Assembly (NCBI GenBank): GCA_013298895.1 | Contig: JAAFJM010000024.1 | Span: forward strand, 1 to 44,755 | DNA length: 44,755 bases | From: Bacteroidota bacterium | GTDB taxonomy: Bacteria; Bacteroidota; Bacteroidia; UKL13-3 | Direction: 5' to 3' | Shown: piece by piece, positions 16,750-27,320 of the stretch | Layout: every line of letters begins with the position of its first letter | Numbering within the stretch: the stretch's first letter is position 1 | Notes under the pieces: generated by a model | What the model was told of the DNA's origin: nothing | The model's database searches: none | The model's input: only the letters and a program-made list of their open reading frames with translations | Position numbers and translations under genes: made by a program

Positions 16750-16777
16750 TTGACCCCGGCAATTTGCCGCGGGTCAA
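16750..16777 (+). other. GC-rich bulged hairpin between rplL and rpoB
   Basis: TTGACCC (16750-16756) pairs with GGGTCAA (16771-16777). Inside it CGGCA (16757-16761) pairs with TGCCG (16765-16769), with a single bulged C at 16770. The GC content stands out from the surroundings. No T-run follows directly. The position matches the rplL-rpoB junction where E. coli has an attenuator and an RNase III site, so a role in setting the ribosomal protein to polymerase ratio is plausible. Confidence 0.65.
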
Positions 16778-16911
16778 TTCTGCATTATAAAAAAGCTACT
16801 TTTTTAGTTTTTTTATTGTCGTGATGAACGATTTTTTTTTGGTTTTATTCAACCTTAAAATGAATAACACAGTAAATTGATAGCATTTTCAATTTAAAAC
16901 CAAATATTACA

Positions 16912-19900
16912 TTGACTAACAGAACTATAACACCCGAAGGCAGAATCACTTTCGCCAAGGTAAAACCGGTTATTGATTATCCAGATTTTTTGGATGTTCA
17001 ATTAGAATCTTTTAGAGAATTTTTTCAATTAGATACTACTTCTGAAAGTAGAGCTAATGAAGGACTTTTCAAAGTGTTTCAGGAGAACTTTCCCATCAGC
17101 GATACAAGAAACATTTTTACTTTAGAATTTTTAGATTATTTTGTTGATCCTCCACGCTATTCTATTGAAGAGTGTATTGAAAGAGGATTGACTTATAGTG
17201 TTCCATTAAAAGCCAAGTTAAAACTAAGCTGTAATGATCCCGAGCACGAAGATTTCCAAACTATAGTTCAAGATGTGTACTTAGGAACAATTCCTTACAT
17301 GACTCCAAGTGGTACTTTCTGTATCAACGGTGCTGAGCGTGTTATTGTTTCGCAATTACATCGTTCTCCAGGTGTGTTCTTTGGACAATCATACCACACT
17401 AATGGAACTAAATTATACTCAGCTCGTGTTATTCCTTTTAAAGGTAGCTGGATTGAGTTTGCTACTGACGTAAATAACGTTATGTATGCATACATTGATA
17501 GAAAAAAGAAGTTTCCAGTAACTACGTTATTACGTGCTATTGGATTCGAATCTGATAAAGATATATTAAACTTGTTTGACTTAGCTGAAGAAATTAAGGT
17601 AAGCAAAGCAGGTTTGAAAAAGGTATTAGGTCGCAAATTAGCAGCTCGTGTTTTGAGAACGTGGGTTGAAGATTTTGTAGACGAGGATACCGGTGAGGTT
17701 GTATCAATTGAGCGTAACGAAGTTATTATTGAACGCGATACTACCATTGAAGATAGTCATATTGATTTGATTTTAGAAGCTGATGTTAAAAACATCATTC
17801 TTCATAAAAATGAAAACAACCACAATGAGTTTGCCACTATTTTAAATACTTTACAAAAAGATACTTCAAATAGTGCTAAAGAGGCTCACGAACATATTTA
17901 CCGTCAATTACGTAACGCAGATCCACCTGATGAAGAAACAGCTCGTGGTGTTATTGAGAAATTATTCTTCTCTGATAAGCGTTATGATTTAGGTGAAGTT
18001 GGTCGTTACCGTATCAATAGAAAATTAAACAAAAACGAATCTTTAGATAATCGTGTACTATCAAAAGACGATATTGTTTCAATCATAAAATACTTAATTG
18101 AGTTATCTAATTCACGTGCAGATGTGGATGATATTGACCATTTAAGTAACAGACGTGTTAGAACTGTAGGTGAGCAATTGTATTCACAATTTGGTGTTGG
18201 TTTGGCTCGTATGAGCAGAACTATTCGCGAGAGAATGAATATACGCGATAACGAGGTGTTTACTCCTCAAGATTTGATCAATGCTAAAACATTATCATCT
18301 GTTATCAACTCATTCTTTGGAACTAACCAATTATCTCAGTTTATGGATCAAACCAATCCATTGGCAGAGATTACTCACAAAAGAAGAATGTCAGCCCTAG
18401 GTCCAGGTGGTCTTTCTCGCGAAAGAGCTGGTTTTGAGGTTCGTGACGTACATTACACCCACTATGGTCGTTTGTGTACTATCGAAACTCCAGAGGGACC
18501 AAATATTGGATTGATTTCATCATTATGTGTACATGCTAAAATTAACAGCATGGGCTTTATTGAAACGCCATATTTAAAAGTAGAAAACGGAACTGTTTCG
18601 GTTGGAAAACCTGTTACTTATTTAAGTGCAGAAGATGAAGAAGGAATGGTTATTGCACAATCGGATGCTAAATATAACGAAACTACAGGTGAGTTCAACG
18701 ATCCTAAAGTAAAAGCTCGTTACGAAGGCGATTTCCCGATGGTGGAACCTGAAAAACTACAATTTATGGATATTGCTCCTAATCAAATTGTATCGATTGC
18801 AGCTAGTATGATTCCTTTCTTGGAACATAATGATGCGAATCGTGCGTTGATGGGATCTAACATGCAACGTCAAGCAGTTCCTTTATTACGTCCTGAAGCT
18901 CCAGTTGTTGGAACAGGATTAGAAGGTAAAATTGCTAGAGATAGTAGAAACTTATTATTAGCAGAAGGTACCGGTGTAGTTGAGTATGTGGATGGTAATG
19001 AAATTAGAATTCGTTACGAACAAACCGAATCTGATAAATTAGTTAGCTTTGGAACAGATACCAAAACTTATAAATTAACTAAGTTTTTACGCACTAACCA
19101 AAATACTTGTATTAACTTAAGACCAATTGTTAAAAAAGGTCAAAAAGTTACTAAAGGTAATGTTTTATGCGAAGGTTATGCAACTCAAGGTGGCGAATTA
19201 GCAATTGGAAGAAACTTAAAAGTAGCTTTCATGCCTTGGCAAGGAAATAACTTTGAGGATGCGATTGTAATTAGCGAGCGCGTAACCAAAGAAGATATTT
19301 TTACTTCAATTCACATTACTGAGTATGAATTAGAAGTTCGTGATACCAAACGTGGTGAAGAAGAATTAACCAATGATATTCCAAATGTAAGCGAAGATGC
19401 TACTCGCAACTTAGATGAAAATGGATTAATCAGAGTTGGTTGCGAAGTATTTGATGGTGATATTTTAATTGGTAAAATTACTCCTAAAGGAGAAACAGAA
19501 CCATCACCAGAAGAAAAATTATTACGTGCTATTTTTGGTGATAAAGCTGGAGATGTAAAAGATGCATCTTTAAAAGCTTCTCCATCTACAGCAGGTGTAG
19601 TTATTGAGAAAAAATTATTTGCTAGACTTAAAAAAGATAAAGTAGGTAAAGCAGATGATAAAACTAAGATTGCTAAATTAACTGAAGAGCATGATAAAAA
19701 CATAGCTTCAATTAAATCAATTTTAGTTGATAAATTATTTACCATTTTAACTGGTAAAACTAGTCAAGGTGTAATGAATGTTTATGGTGAAGAATTGATT
19801 TCGAAAGGAACTAAATTCACTATGAAAAACTTAAGTGAAGTTGATTACACCAATGTTAATGCTAACAATTGGAGCACTGATGCTGAGAAAAACGATATGA

Positions 19901-20730
19901 TCAAACAAATCCTATCGAACTACAAAAACAGAGTTAACCAAGAATTAGCTGATTACAGACGTAAAGAGTATGCAATTAGTGTGGGTGATGAATTACCAAC
20001 TGGTATTTTAAAACTAGCTAAAGTTTATATTGCTCAAAAACGTAAGTTAAAAGTAGGTGATAAAATGGCTGGTCGCCATGGAAATAAAGGTATCGTTGCA
20101 CGTATTGTTCGTGACGAGGATTTACCATTCCAAGAAGATGGAAGACCAGTTGATATTGTGTTAAATCCATTAGGTGTACCATCTCGTATGAACTTAGGAC
20201 AGATTTACGAAACTGTGTTAGGTTGGGCAGGTATTGAATTAGGAGTTAAATTTGCTACTCCAATTTTTGATGGTGCTAACGATGATGATGTATTAGAATT
20301 TACACGCAAAGCAGGAATTCCTGATTGGGGTAAAACTTACTTATACGATGGATTGTCAGGAGAGCGTTTTGATCAGCCAACTACTGTAGGTGTAATTTAT
20401 ATGATTAAATTAGGTCACATGGTTGATGATAAGATGCATGCTCGTTCTATTGGACCATACTCATTAATTACACAACAACCTTTAGGTGGTAAAGCACAAT
20501 TTGGAGGTCAGCGTTTTGGAGAGATGGAGGTTTGGGCTTTAGAAGCTTATGGTGCATCAAATATTTTACAAGAAATTTTAACCATTAAATCGGATGATAT
20601 TATTGGTAGAGCTAAGGCTTACGAAGCAATTGTAAAAGGTGATAATTTACCACAACCTGGTATTCCTGAATCGTTCAATGTATTGTTACATGAATTAAGA
20701 GGCTTAGGTTTAGATGTAACGTTAGAATAA
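16912..20730 (+). CDS. rpoB: DNA-directed RNA polymerase subunit beta
   Basis: RpoB forms half of the polymerase active centre and the rifamycin pocket. The 1272 residues begin [20 protein letters not shown], as in Bacteroidota homologues, and end at the conserved [15 protein letters not shown]. Start: the frame is closed by TAA at 16877-16879, has no ATG before about residue 130, and only TTG at 16912 gives the family N-terminus. Key motifs are [81 protein letters not shown] and [20 protein letters not shown]. The classical rifamycin contacts (Gln, Asp, His and the Ser-Ala-Leu stretch) are wild type. The Pro usual in CPIETPEG is Thr here. Confidence 0.98.
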   Translation: MTNRTITPEGRITFAKVKPVIDYPDFLDVQLESFREFFQLDTTSESRANEGLFKVFQENFPISDTRNIFTLEFLDYFVDPPRYSIEECIERGLTYSVPLKAKLKLSCNDPEHEDFQTIVQDVYLGTIPYMTPSGTFCINGAERVIVSQLHRSPGVFFGQSYHTNGTKLYSARVIPFKGSWIEFATDVNNVMYAYIDRKKKFPVTTLLRAIGFESDKDILNLFDLAEEIKVSKAGLKKVLGRKLAARVLRTWVEDFVDEDTGEVVSIERNEVIIERDTTIEDSHIDLILEADVKNIILHKNENNHNEFATILNTLQKDTSNSAKEAHEHIYRQLRNADPPDEETARGVIEKLFFSDKRYDLGEVGRYRINRKLNKNESLDNRVLSKDDIVSIIKYLIELSNSRADVDDIDHLSNRRVRTVGEQLYSQFGVGLARMSRTIRERMNIRDNEVFTPQDLINAKTLSSVINSFFGTNQLSQFMDQTNPLAEITHKRRMSALGPGGLSRERAGFEVRDVHYTHYGRLCTIETPEGPNIGLISSLCVHAKINSMGFIETPYLKVENGTVSVGKPVTYLSAEDEEGMVIAQSDAKYNETTGEFNDPKVKARYEGDFPMVEPEKLQFMDIAPNQIVSIAASMIPFLEHNDANRALMGSNMQRQAVPLLRPEAPVVGTGLEGKIARDSRNLLLAEGTGVVEYVDGNEIRIRYEQTESDKLVSFGTDTKTYKLTKFLRTNQNTCINLRPIVKKGQKVTKGNVLCEGYATQGGELAIGRNLKVAFMPWQGNNFEDAIVISERVTKEDIFTSIHITEYELEVRDTKRGEEELTNDIPNVSEDATRNLDENGLIRVGCEVFDGDILIGKITPKGETEPSPEEKLLRAIFGDKAGDVKDASLKASPSTAGVVIEKKLFARLKKDKVGKADDKTKIAKLTEEHDKNIASIKSILVDKLFTILTGKTSQGVMNVYGEELISKGTKFTMKNLSEVDYTNVNANNWSTDAEKNDMIKQILSNYKNRVNQELADYRRKEYAISVGDELPTGILKLAKVYIAQKRKLKVGDKMAGRHGNKGIVARIVRDEDLPFQEDGRPVDIVLNPLGVPSRMNLGQIYETVLGWAGIELGVKFATPIFDGANDDDVLEFTRKAGIPDWGKTYLYDGLSGERFDQPTTVGVIYMIKLGHMVDDKMHARSIGPYSLITQQPLGGKAQFGGQRFGEMEVWALEAYGASNILQEILTIKSDDIIGRAKAYEAIVKGDNLPQPGIPESFNVLLHELRGLGLDVTLE

Positions 20731-20738
20731 AAAATTTA

Positions 20739-20776
20739 ATGGAATTGAGTTGACAATTTTGCTAGCTCAATTCCAT
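20739..20776 (+). other. Hairpin between rpoB and rpoC
   Basis: ATGGAATTGAG (20739-20749) pairs with CTCAATTCCAT (20766-20776) around a 16-base loop. It lies in the 96-bp gap between rpoB and rpoC. There is no T-run, and rpoC has no visible promoter of its own, so read-through is expected. A role in mRNA processing or stability is likelier than termination. Confidence 0.6.
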
Positions 20777-20826
20777 CATTTTATTTAAACTAACAATTTT
20801 CAATAAAAAAATTTCAAACGAAATAT

Positions 20827-23800
20827 ATGTCTTTCAAAAAAGATCAAAAATTAAAAAGCAATTTCACCAAAATCAGAATAGGTTTGGCTTCGCCAGAGTC
20901 TATTTTACAAAGATCACATGGTGAAGTAACCAAGCCAGAAACTATCAATTACAGATCGTTCAAGCCAGAAATGGGTGGATTATTTTGTGAGCGTATTTTT
21001 GGACCAATAAAAGATTACGAATGTCATTGTGGTAAATATAAACGTATTCGTTACAAGGGTATTGTTTGTGACCGTTGTGGTGTTGAAGTAACAGAAAAGA
21101 AAGTAAGACGCGAACGCATGGGTCACATTAATTTAGTGGTACCTGTTGCGCATATTTGGTATTTCCGTTCATTGCCAAATAAAATTGGTTATGTATTAGG
21201 AATGCCAACAAAAAAATTAGACATGGTTGTATACTACGAACGTTATGTAGTTTGTCAACCAGGTATTAAGCAAAATGATGGTGTTTTAATGAATGATTTG
21301 TTAACGGAAGAAGAATATTTAGATATTCTTGATTCGTTACCAAAAGATAACCAACATTTAGATGATGATGATCCGAATAAATTTATAGCTAAAATGGGTG
21401 GAGATGCACTTTGGTTTTTATTAAGCCGAGTTGATCTTGATGCATTGAGTTTTGATTTACGTATTAAAGCAAGTACAGAAACTAGCCAACAACGTAAAGC
21501 TGAAGCTTTAAAACGCTTAAAAGTTATTGAAGGATTCCGTTCGGCTCAAGAAAACGGTGAAAACCGTCCTGAGTGGATGGTAGTAAAAATTTTACCAGTT
21601 ATTCCACCAGAATTACGTCCGTTAGTGCCGTTAGAAGGTGGACGTTTTGCAACTTCGGATTTAAATGATTTATACAGACGTGTTATTATTCGTAACAACC
21701 GTTTGAAACGTTTAATGGAAATAAAAGCTCCTGAAGTAATTTTACGTAACGAAAAACGTATGTTACAAGAAGCTGTAGATTCATTATTTGATAATACAAG
21801 AAGAGTAAGTGCTGTAAAAACTGAAGGTAATCGTCCTTTAAAATCTTTAAGCGATATGCTAAAAGGTAAACAAGGTCGTTTTCGTCAAAACTTATTAGGT
21901 AAACGTGTGGATTATTCTGGTCGTTCGGTAATTGTGGTTGGACCTCAATTAAAATTACACGAATGTGGTATTCCTAAAAATATGGCTGCTGAGCTTTTCA
22001 AACCATTTGTTATCCGTAAATTATTAGAGCGTGGTATTGTTAAAACAGTAAAATCGGCTAAGAAATTAGTAGATAGAAAAGAGCCTGTAATTTGGGATAT
22101 TTTAGAAAATATTTTAAAAGGACATCCTATTTTATTAAACCGTGCTCCTACATTACATAGATTAGGTATTCAAGCTTTCCAACCAAAATTAATTGAAGGA
22201 AAAGCTATCCAATTACATCCTTTAGTTTGTACTGGTTTTAATGCGGATTTTGACGGGGATCAAATGGCTGTTCACGTTCCACTAGGAAATGCAGCAGTTT
22301 TAGAAGCACAATTGTTGATGCTTGCTCCTCACAATATTTTAAATCCTGCTAATGGTGCACCAATTGCGGTACCATCGCAGGATATGGTGTTGGGATTATA
22401 CTACATAACAAAGGGTAGAAAACATACTCCTGAACATCCCGTAAAAGGCGAAGGATTGAAATTTTACTCTCCAGAAGAAGCAATTATTGCTTACAACGAG
22501 CGTAAGGTTGATTTACACGCATTTGTTAAATGTAAAGTAAATGTTTTAGAAGACGATCAATTAGTTAATAAATTGATTGATACAACAGTTGGTAGAATTA
22601 TTTTCAATACTGTAGTACCTTCTAATTATGGTTACATCAATGAATTATTAACTAAGAAAAACTTAAGAGATATCATTGGTTCAGTAATTGCTGAATGTGG
22701 TATGGATAAGTGTGCAAAATTCTTAGATGATATTAAAGAAATTGGTTTCCATCACGCATTTAAAGGTGGATTATCATTTAATTTAAGTTATGTAATGATC
22801 CCTGAAGAAAAAGGGAAGTTTGTAAAAGAAGCACAAGCAGAGGTAGAAGAAATTTGGAGCAATTACGAGCAAGGTTTTATTACCAACAATGAGCGTTATA
22901 ACCAAGTTATTGATATCTGGACTCGTATTAACTCTCGTTTGGCTGATACCTTATTAACTCAATTGAAAAACGATAACCAAGGATTTAACCCTATCTATAT
23001 GATGTTAGATTCTGGAGCGCGTGGTTCAAAAGAGCAAATTCGTCAGTTAGGAGGTATGAGGGGTTTGATGGCTAAACCACAAAAGAATTTAAGTGGGGGA
23101 ACTGGAGAGATTATTGAAAATCCAATTCTTTCTAACTTTAAAGAAGGTTTATCAGTTATTGAATACTTTATTTCAACTCATGGTGCGCGTAAAGGTTTGG
23201 CGGATACAGCTTTAAAAACTGCGGATGCTGGTTACTTAACACGTAGGTTACATGACGTTGCCCAAGATATTGTTATCAATGAAGAAGATTGTGGTACTTT
23301 ACGTGGTATTCCAATTAGTGCATTAAAAGATAACGAAGAAGAAGTAGAAAGTTTATACGAACGTATTTTAGGAAGAACTAGTTTACACGATGTATTTGAT
23401 CCATTAACTGGTGAATTATATGTGGCAGCTGGTGAGCAAATTATTGAAAAAATTGCTACTAAAATATCAAATAGCCCAATAGAAATAGTTGAAATTCGCT
23501 CGGCATTAACTTGCGAAACTCAATTAGGTATTTGTGCTAAATGTTATGGAAGAAATCTTTCTACAGGTAGAATGGCTCAAAGAGGAGATTCAGCTGGTGT
23601 AATTGCTGCTCAATCAATTGGTGAACCAGGAACTCAGTTAACATTACGTACTTTCCACGTGGGTGGTACTGCTTCAAATATTGCTAACGAAAGCCAAATG
23701 AATGCTAAATTTGGTGGTATTTTAGAATTTGAAGAGATAAAAACAGTTGAAATGAAAACTGATGAAGGTATTTTTGATACTGTAATCGGTCGTCAAGGTG

Positions 23801-25107
23801 AGATTAGAATTTTAGATGAGGTAACTCGTAATCCAATTATTACTGTAAATATTCCTTATGGAGCTCATTTACAAGTTAAAAATGGTGCTAAAATTGCTAA
23901 AGGCGATATTATTTGTTCATGGGATCCATACAATGCGGTAATTCTTTCTGAGTTCCCGGGTGTGCTTCAATTTGAAAGTATTATTGAAAATATAACTTTT
24001 AAAGAAGAGAGCGATGAGCAAACAGGTCACAAAGAAAAAGTTATTATTGAATCGAAAGATAAAACTAAAACACCTTCAATTATTGTAAACGATAAAAAAG
24101 GTAATCCTTTAAAAGAATATAATATTCCAGTAGGTGCACACATTGTGGTTGAAGATGGTAAATCAATTGGACCAGGTGAAATTTTAGTTAAGATTCCTCG
24201 TGTTGCGAGTAAAACACGTGATATTACAGGAGGTTTACCGCGTGTTACCGAGTTATTTGAAGCTCGTAACCCAAGTAATCCTGCAGTAGTTACTGAAATT
24301 GATGGTGTAGTAAGCTTTGGTGGTATTAAACGTGGTAACAGAGAAATCATGGTTACTTCACGTGATGGTGATAGCCGCAAATATATGGTTCCATTGTCGA
24401 AACACATTTTAGTTCAAGAAAATGATTTCGTAAAAGCAGGTTCACAATTATCTGATGGTTCAATTAGCCCTCAAGATATTTTGAGAATTGAAGGACCACT
24501 TACAGTTCAGCGTTATATTGTTAATGGTATCCAAGAGGTTTACCGTTTACAAGGTGTAAAAATTTCGGATAAACATATCGAAATTATTGTTCGCCAAATG
24601 ATGCAAAAATTAGAAGTAGTTGATCCAGGTGATACTTTATTCTTAGAAGGTGAAAACGTTGATCGTTTCAAATTCAAAAAAGTAAATGATTGGATTTACG
24701 ATAAAAAAGTAGTGTTAGAAGCAGGTGACTCAACCAACTACAAACCGGGCCAAATTATTAGTGTTAGAAAATTACGTGATGAAAATTCACAATTAAAACG
24801 CAAAGATTTACGCTTAGTAGAAGTAAGAGATGCTGAATCGGCTACTGCAGTTCAAGTAATTATGGGTATCACTAAATCATCTTTAGGTACTCAAAGTTTC
24901 ATGAGTGCTGCATCGTTCCAGGAAACTACTAAAGTATTGAACGAAGCTGCTATTAACGGTAAAGTAGATAGAATGTTAGGATTAAAAGAAAACGTAATTG
25001 TTGGACATTTAATTCCTGCAGGTACTGGTTTACGCGATTACGAAAAATTAGTAGTTGGTAGTAAAGAAGAATACGAGGCATTATTATCATCGAAAGATGA
25101 AGAATAG
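20827..25107 (+). CDS. rpoC: DNA-directed RNA polymerase subunit beta'
   Basis: RpoC carries the catalytic magnesium and the clamp. The 1426 residues are typical for Bacteroidota. The first zinc site uses Cys66, Cys68, Cys81 and Cys84 ([15 protein letters not shown]). The catalytic loop [12 protein letters not shown] starts at Asn472 with Asp474, Asp476 and Asp478. The second zinc site includes EEDCGTLRG and [15 protein letters not shown]. The trigger-loop/bridge region is represented by [20 protein letters not shown] and [19 protein letters not shown]. The C-terminus has the [14 protein letters not shown] end. It is cotranscribed with rpoB and closed by the terminator at 25127. Confidence 0.99.
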   Translation: MSFKKDQKLKSNFTKIRIGLASPESILQRSHGEVTKPETINYRSFKPEMGGLFCERIFGPIKDYECHCGKYKRIRYKGIVCDRCGVEVTEKKVRRERMGHINLVVPVAHIWYFRSLPNKIGYVLGMPTKKLDMVVYYERYVVCQPGIKQNDGVLMNDLLTEEEYLDILDSLPKDNQHLDDDDPNKFIAKMGGDALWFLLSRVDLDALSFDLRIKASTETSQQRKAEALKRLKVIEGFRSAQENGENRPEWMVVKILPVIPPELRPLVPLEGGRFATSDLNDLYRRVIIRNNRLKRLMEIKAPEVILRNEKRMLQEAVDSLFDNTRRVSAVKTEGNRPLKSLSDMLKGKQGRFRQNLLGKRVDYSGRSVIVVGPQLKLHECGIPKNMAAELFKPFVIRKLLERGIVKTVKSAKKLVDRKEPVIWDILENILKGHPILLNRAPTLHRLGIQAFQPKLIEGKAIQLHPLVCTGFNADFDGDQMAVHVPLGNAAVLEAQLLMLAPHNILNPANGAPIAVPSQDMVLGLYYITKGRKHTPEHPVKGEGLKFYSPEEAIIAYNERKVDLHAFVKCKVNVLEDDQLVNKLIDTTVGRIIFNTVVPSNYGYINELLTKKNLRDIIGSVIAECGMDKCAKFLDDIKEIGFHHAFKGGLSFNLSYVMIPEEKGKFVKEAQAEVEEIWSNYEQGFITNNERYNQVIDIWTRINSRLADTLLTQLKNDNQGFNPIYMMLDSGARGSKEQIRQLGGMRGLMAKPQKNLSGGTGEIIENPILSNFKEGLSVIEYFISTHGARKGLADTALKTADAGYLTRRLHDVAQDIVINEEDCGTLRGIPISALKDNEEEVESLYERILGRTSLHDVFDPLTGELYVAAGEQIIEKIATKISNSPIEIVEIRSALTCETQLGICAKCYGRNLSTGRMAQRGDSAGVIAAQSIGEPGTQLTLRTFHVGGTASNIANESQMNAKFGGILEFEEIKTVEMKTDEGIFDTVIGRQGEIRILDEVTRNPIITVNIPYGAHLQVKNGAKIAKGDIICSWDPYNAVILSEFPGVLQFESIIENITFKEESDEQTGHKEKVIIESKDKTKTPSIIVNDKKGNPLKEYNIPVGAHIVVEDGKSIGPGEILVKIPRVASKTRDITGGLPRVTELFEARNPSNPAVVTEIDGVVSFGGIKRGNREIMVTSRDGDSRKYMVPLSKHILVQENDFVKAGSQLSDGSISPQDILRIEGPLTVQRYIVNGIQEVYRLQGVKISDKHIEIIVRQMMQKLEVVDPGDTLFLEGENVDRFKFKKVNDWIYDKKVVLEAGDSTNYKPGQIISVRKLRDENSQLKRKDLRLVEVRDAESATAVQVIMGITKSSLGTQSFMSAASFQETTKVLNEAAINGKVDRMLGLKENVIVGHLIPAGTGLRDYEKLVVGSKEEYEALLSSKDEE

Positions 25108-25126
25108 TTAAATGTATTTAAAGTAT

Positions 25127-25165
25127 AAAAAAAGCTACTTAGCCGAAAGGTTAAGTAGCTTTTTT
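25127..25165 (+). terminator. Strong terminator of the rpoBC operon
   Basis: A long stem (AAGCTACTTAGCC with GGTTAAGTAGCTT, one G-T pair) is closed by a GAAA tetraloop, with seven A before and six T after. It lies 20 bp after the rpoC stop. Confidence 0.93.
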
Positions 25166-25214
25166 GCTTTAACAAAACAGAAATAAGTAATTGAATTTTA
25201 TTAAATTCGAAAAT

Positions 25215-25685
25215 ATGAAATTAGCCATAAGAGCATATGAAACCAGCGACAAGCAGGCCTGTTTGGAGGCTTTTGAAAGCAATATTCCAAAATATTTTAC
25301 CCAAGCCGAAATAGCTGATTTTGATGCTTTTTTAGAGGTGCTTCCTAATAAAGTTGGGGTTAATAAAACCTATTATTATGTAGTAGTTTTCGAAAATGAA
25401 GTAATTGGTTGCGGAGGTTTTGGCGATAAAGATAATTCCGATATTATTACATTGGCTTGGGGACTTATTCATCAAAATTTCCATAAAAAAGGATTTGGTA
25501 AAGTGTTGTTGAATTATCGTTTGAATCAAATTAAAGAAAAGTTCCCTAACCAACCGGTGTATATTGATACTACACAATATTCGTATGGCTTTTTTGAAAA
25601 ATATGGTTTTGAAACTATCAAAATTACCAACGATTTTTATGAAAAAGGATTACATAGATACGATATGAAACTTGTATTTATATAA
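25215..25685 (+). CDS. GNAT family N-acetyltransferase
   Basis: This 156-residue protein should transfer an acetyl group from acetyl-CoA to an unknown amine. The GNAT core is visible: a beta strand pair ending YYYVVVFENEVIGCGGFG, motif A with WGLIHQNFHKKGFGKVLLNY (the Q/R-x-x-G-x-G/A turn here is HKKGFGK), and the C-terminal QYSYGFFEKYGFETIKI. The frame is open from a TTG at 25191, but the ATG at 25215 begins the typical MKLAIRAYETSD start. It is monocistronic after the rpoC terminator. The substrate cannot be predicted. Confidence 0.85.
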   Translation: MKLAIRAYETSDKQACLEAFESNIPKYFTQAEIADFDAFLEVLPNKVGVNKTYYYVVVFENEVIGCGGFGDKDNSDIITLAWGLIHQNFHKKGFGKVLLNYRLNQIKEKFPNQPVYIDTTQYSYGFFEKYGFETIKITNDFYEKGLHRYDMKLVFI

Positions 25686-25847
25686 ACAATTAATGCAATA
25701 ACTGAACCAGTTAACCTATTTGGCTAATACCAAAAAATGGTTGGAAAATGATTATTAGGTATTTGCTGTTGAATAAAATAATTTATTTTATCCGTAATGC
25801 AGAAAAAAATTGAAATTAAAAACTATCATTGGATTTAAAAACGATTT

Positions 25848-26396
25848 ATGCAGTTAAAATCAAAACATATTTTATTTCGAGAAGTATTAGAAGATGATAT
25901 TCCGCAAATCCATCAACTTAATATTTTGCCTGAAGTAGATAAATATAATACACTAGGCATCCCAAAAAATATAGAAGAAACACAAGATTTAACGATTTCA
26001 TGGATAACTGCCCAACAACAAAATCCAAGGGAAAAATATGTTTGGTTATTGCAAAATGAAGAAGGTTATTTTATTGGGTTATTTGGATTAAACAAAGGGA
26101 AAAAAAATTACTTTAATGCTGAAATATGGTATAAACTTTTTCCTGAATTTTGGAATAAAGGTTTTGCCACAGAAGCTGTAAATTGTGTTTTAAATTTTTG
26201 TTTTTTTGAATTAAAACTGCACAGAATCACTGCTGGTTGTGCAACAGAAAATGTTGCCTCCATTAAGGTACTTCAAAAGGCAGGATTTAAAAAAGAAGCT
26301 CACCATAGAAAAATACTACCTATTCGTGGTCATTGGATAGATAATTACGAATTTGCGATTTTAGAAGAAGATTACTTTAAAAGTGCTTTTGAATAG
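25848..26396 (+). CDS. GNAT acetyltransferase, RimJ/RimL-like
   Basis: This 182-residue protein is a second, unrelated-looking GNAT. It opens with SKHILFREVLEDDIPQIHQL, the usual first strand and helix of the RimJ/RimL branch, and has motif A in WYKLFPEFWNKGFATEAVN. The segment LHRITAGCATENVASIKVLQ, then KAGFKKEAHHRK, is the family's signature. Members acetylate ribosomal N-termini, antibiotics or small amines; the target is not evident here. It is 162 bp downstream of the other GNAT and shows little sequence similarity to it, so it is not a recent tandem copy. Confidence 0.88.
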   Translation: MQLKSKHILFREVLEDDIPQIHQLNILPEVDKYNTLGIPKNIEETQDLTISWITAQQQNPREKYVWLLQNEEGYFIGLFGLNKGKKNYFNAEIWYKLFPEFWNKGFATEAVNCVLNFCFFELKLHRITAGCATENVASIKVLQKAGFKKEAHHRKILPIRGHWIDNYEFAILEEDYFKSAFE

Positions 26397-26447
26397 GATA
26401 AATTTTTCAATAAAATAAGTGGTTTTTCAAATAGTTGAACTAAAGAA

Positions 26448-27191
26448 TTATTTATTAAATATTTTTAAATTGATAATTCCCCACTTTTGAAATCTGTACT
26501 GAATTGATGTAGCCAAAACACCTAAACCGTATTTTACACTTCTTGCAAAATTTATTGATGAAGCCTCATCAAAATATTTAGTTGGACAAGTAACTTCACC
26601 AATTTCAAAACCTGCATAAAATACTTGTGCACACATTTGGTTATCAAACACAAAATCATCACTACAAACATTATAGTCAACGGTGTTTAGCACATCAATA
26701 CTGAATGCTCTGTATCCTGTGTGGTATTCCGATAGTTTTTGTCCCATCAAAATATTTTGAAACAAAGTTAAACAACGGTTGAAGAAATACTTATAAAGAG
26801 GCATTCCTCCCTTTAATGCACCTTTTCCTAATATTCTTGAAGCAAATACTGCGGGATATACATTATATGCAATAATTGAGGCAATGCTATGAATTAATGT
26901 AGGTGTGTATTGGTAGTCAGGGTGAACCATTATTACAATATCAGCACCAATTTCTTTAGCTTTGTTATAGCAGGTTTTTTGATTTCCACCATAACCTTTG
27001 TTTTTTTCATGTCTAATAACATGCTGTATACCTATTTTTTTTGCCAAAGCGCTTGTTTGATCCTTACTAGTATCATCTACTAAAATCACTTCATCTACTA
27101 TATCGAATGGAATTTCATTGTAGGTTTTTTCTAAGGTAAGCTCTGCATTGTATGCAGGCATTACAACAACTATTTTTTTGTTATTTAGCAT
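26448..27191 (-). CDS. Glycosyltransferase family 2, dolichyl-phosphate-mannose-synthase-like
   Basis: This 247-residue GT-A enzyme should transfer a sugar from a nucleotide donor, probably to a polyprenyl phosphate. It shows VVVMPAYNAELTLEKTYNEI, the first acidic site VDEVILVDDTSKDQT, then HEKNKGYGGNQKTCYN, the DxD-like MVHPDYQYTP, and the acceptor loop YHTGYRAFS. There is no C-terminal multi-span membrane domain; the C-terminus is basic and aromatic (YRFQKWGIINLK). The soluble short form resembles lipid-carrier glycosyltransferases used in surface polysaccharide or glycoprotein pathways. No other glycan gene is adjacent. The promoter at 27202 would place the mRNA start only a few bases from the ATG. 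Confidence 0.87.
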   Translation of the reverse strand: MLNNKKIVVVMPAYNAELTLEKTYNEIPFDIVDEVILVDDTSKDQTSALAKKIGIQHVIRHEKNKGYGGNQKTCYNKAKEIGADIVIMVHPDYQYTPTLIHSIASIIAYNVYPAVFASRILGKGALKGGMPLYKYFFNRCLTLFQNILMGQKLSEYHTGYRAFSIDVLNTVDYNVCSDDFVFDNQMCAQVFYAGFEIGEVTCPTKYFDEASSINFARSVKYGLGVLATSIQYRFQKWGIINLKIFNK

Positions 27192-27201
27192 AAACTAATT
27201 G

Positions 27202-27232
27202 CAATAATATAAACTATCTCGCTGTAATCAAA
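27202..27232 (-). promoter_or_regulatory. Promoter of the GT2 gene
   Basis: On the minus strand: TTTG, exactly 19 bp, then TATTATTG, one mismatch from TAnnTTTG. The start of transcription would be near 27195, leaving a 5' leader of about four bases before the ATG at 27191. Confidence 0.55.
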
Positions 27233-27269
27233 ATTTTGATAGATAAGTATGTGCTATAAAGTTTTACTA

Positions 27270-27298
27270 TTGATAATTCAAAACAATTATTACCTTGC
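27270..27298 (+). promoter_or_regulatory. Candidate promoter of the coiled-coil protein gene
   Basis: TTG at 27270-27272, an 18-bp spacer and TACCTTGC at 27291-27298. The -7 box deviates from consensus in its last bases. It predicts a start near 27304 and supports translation from the ATG at 27321 instead of an upstream ATG at 27249 in the same frame. Confidence 0.4.
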
Positions 27299-27320
27299 AA
27301 TTAAATTAATAATTAATAAA

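Noticed and set aside
25699-25713. 15-bp palindrome (TAACTG-AAC-CAGTTA) between the two GNAT genes, as an operator
   Set aside because: It is too short and isolated in AT-rich DNA, with no promoter at a sensible distance.
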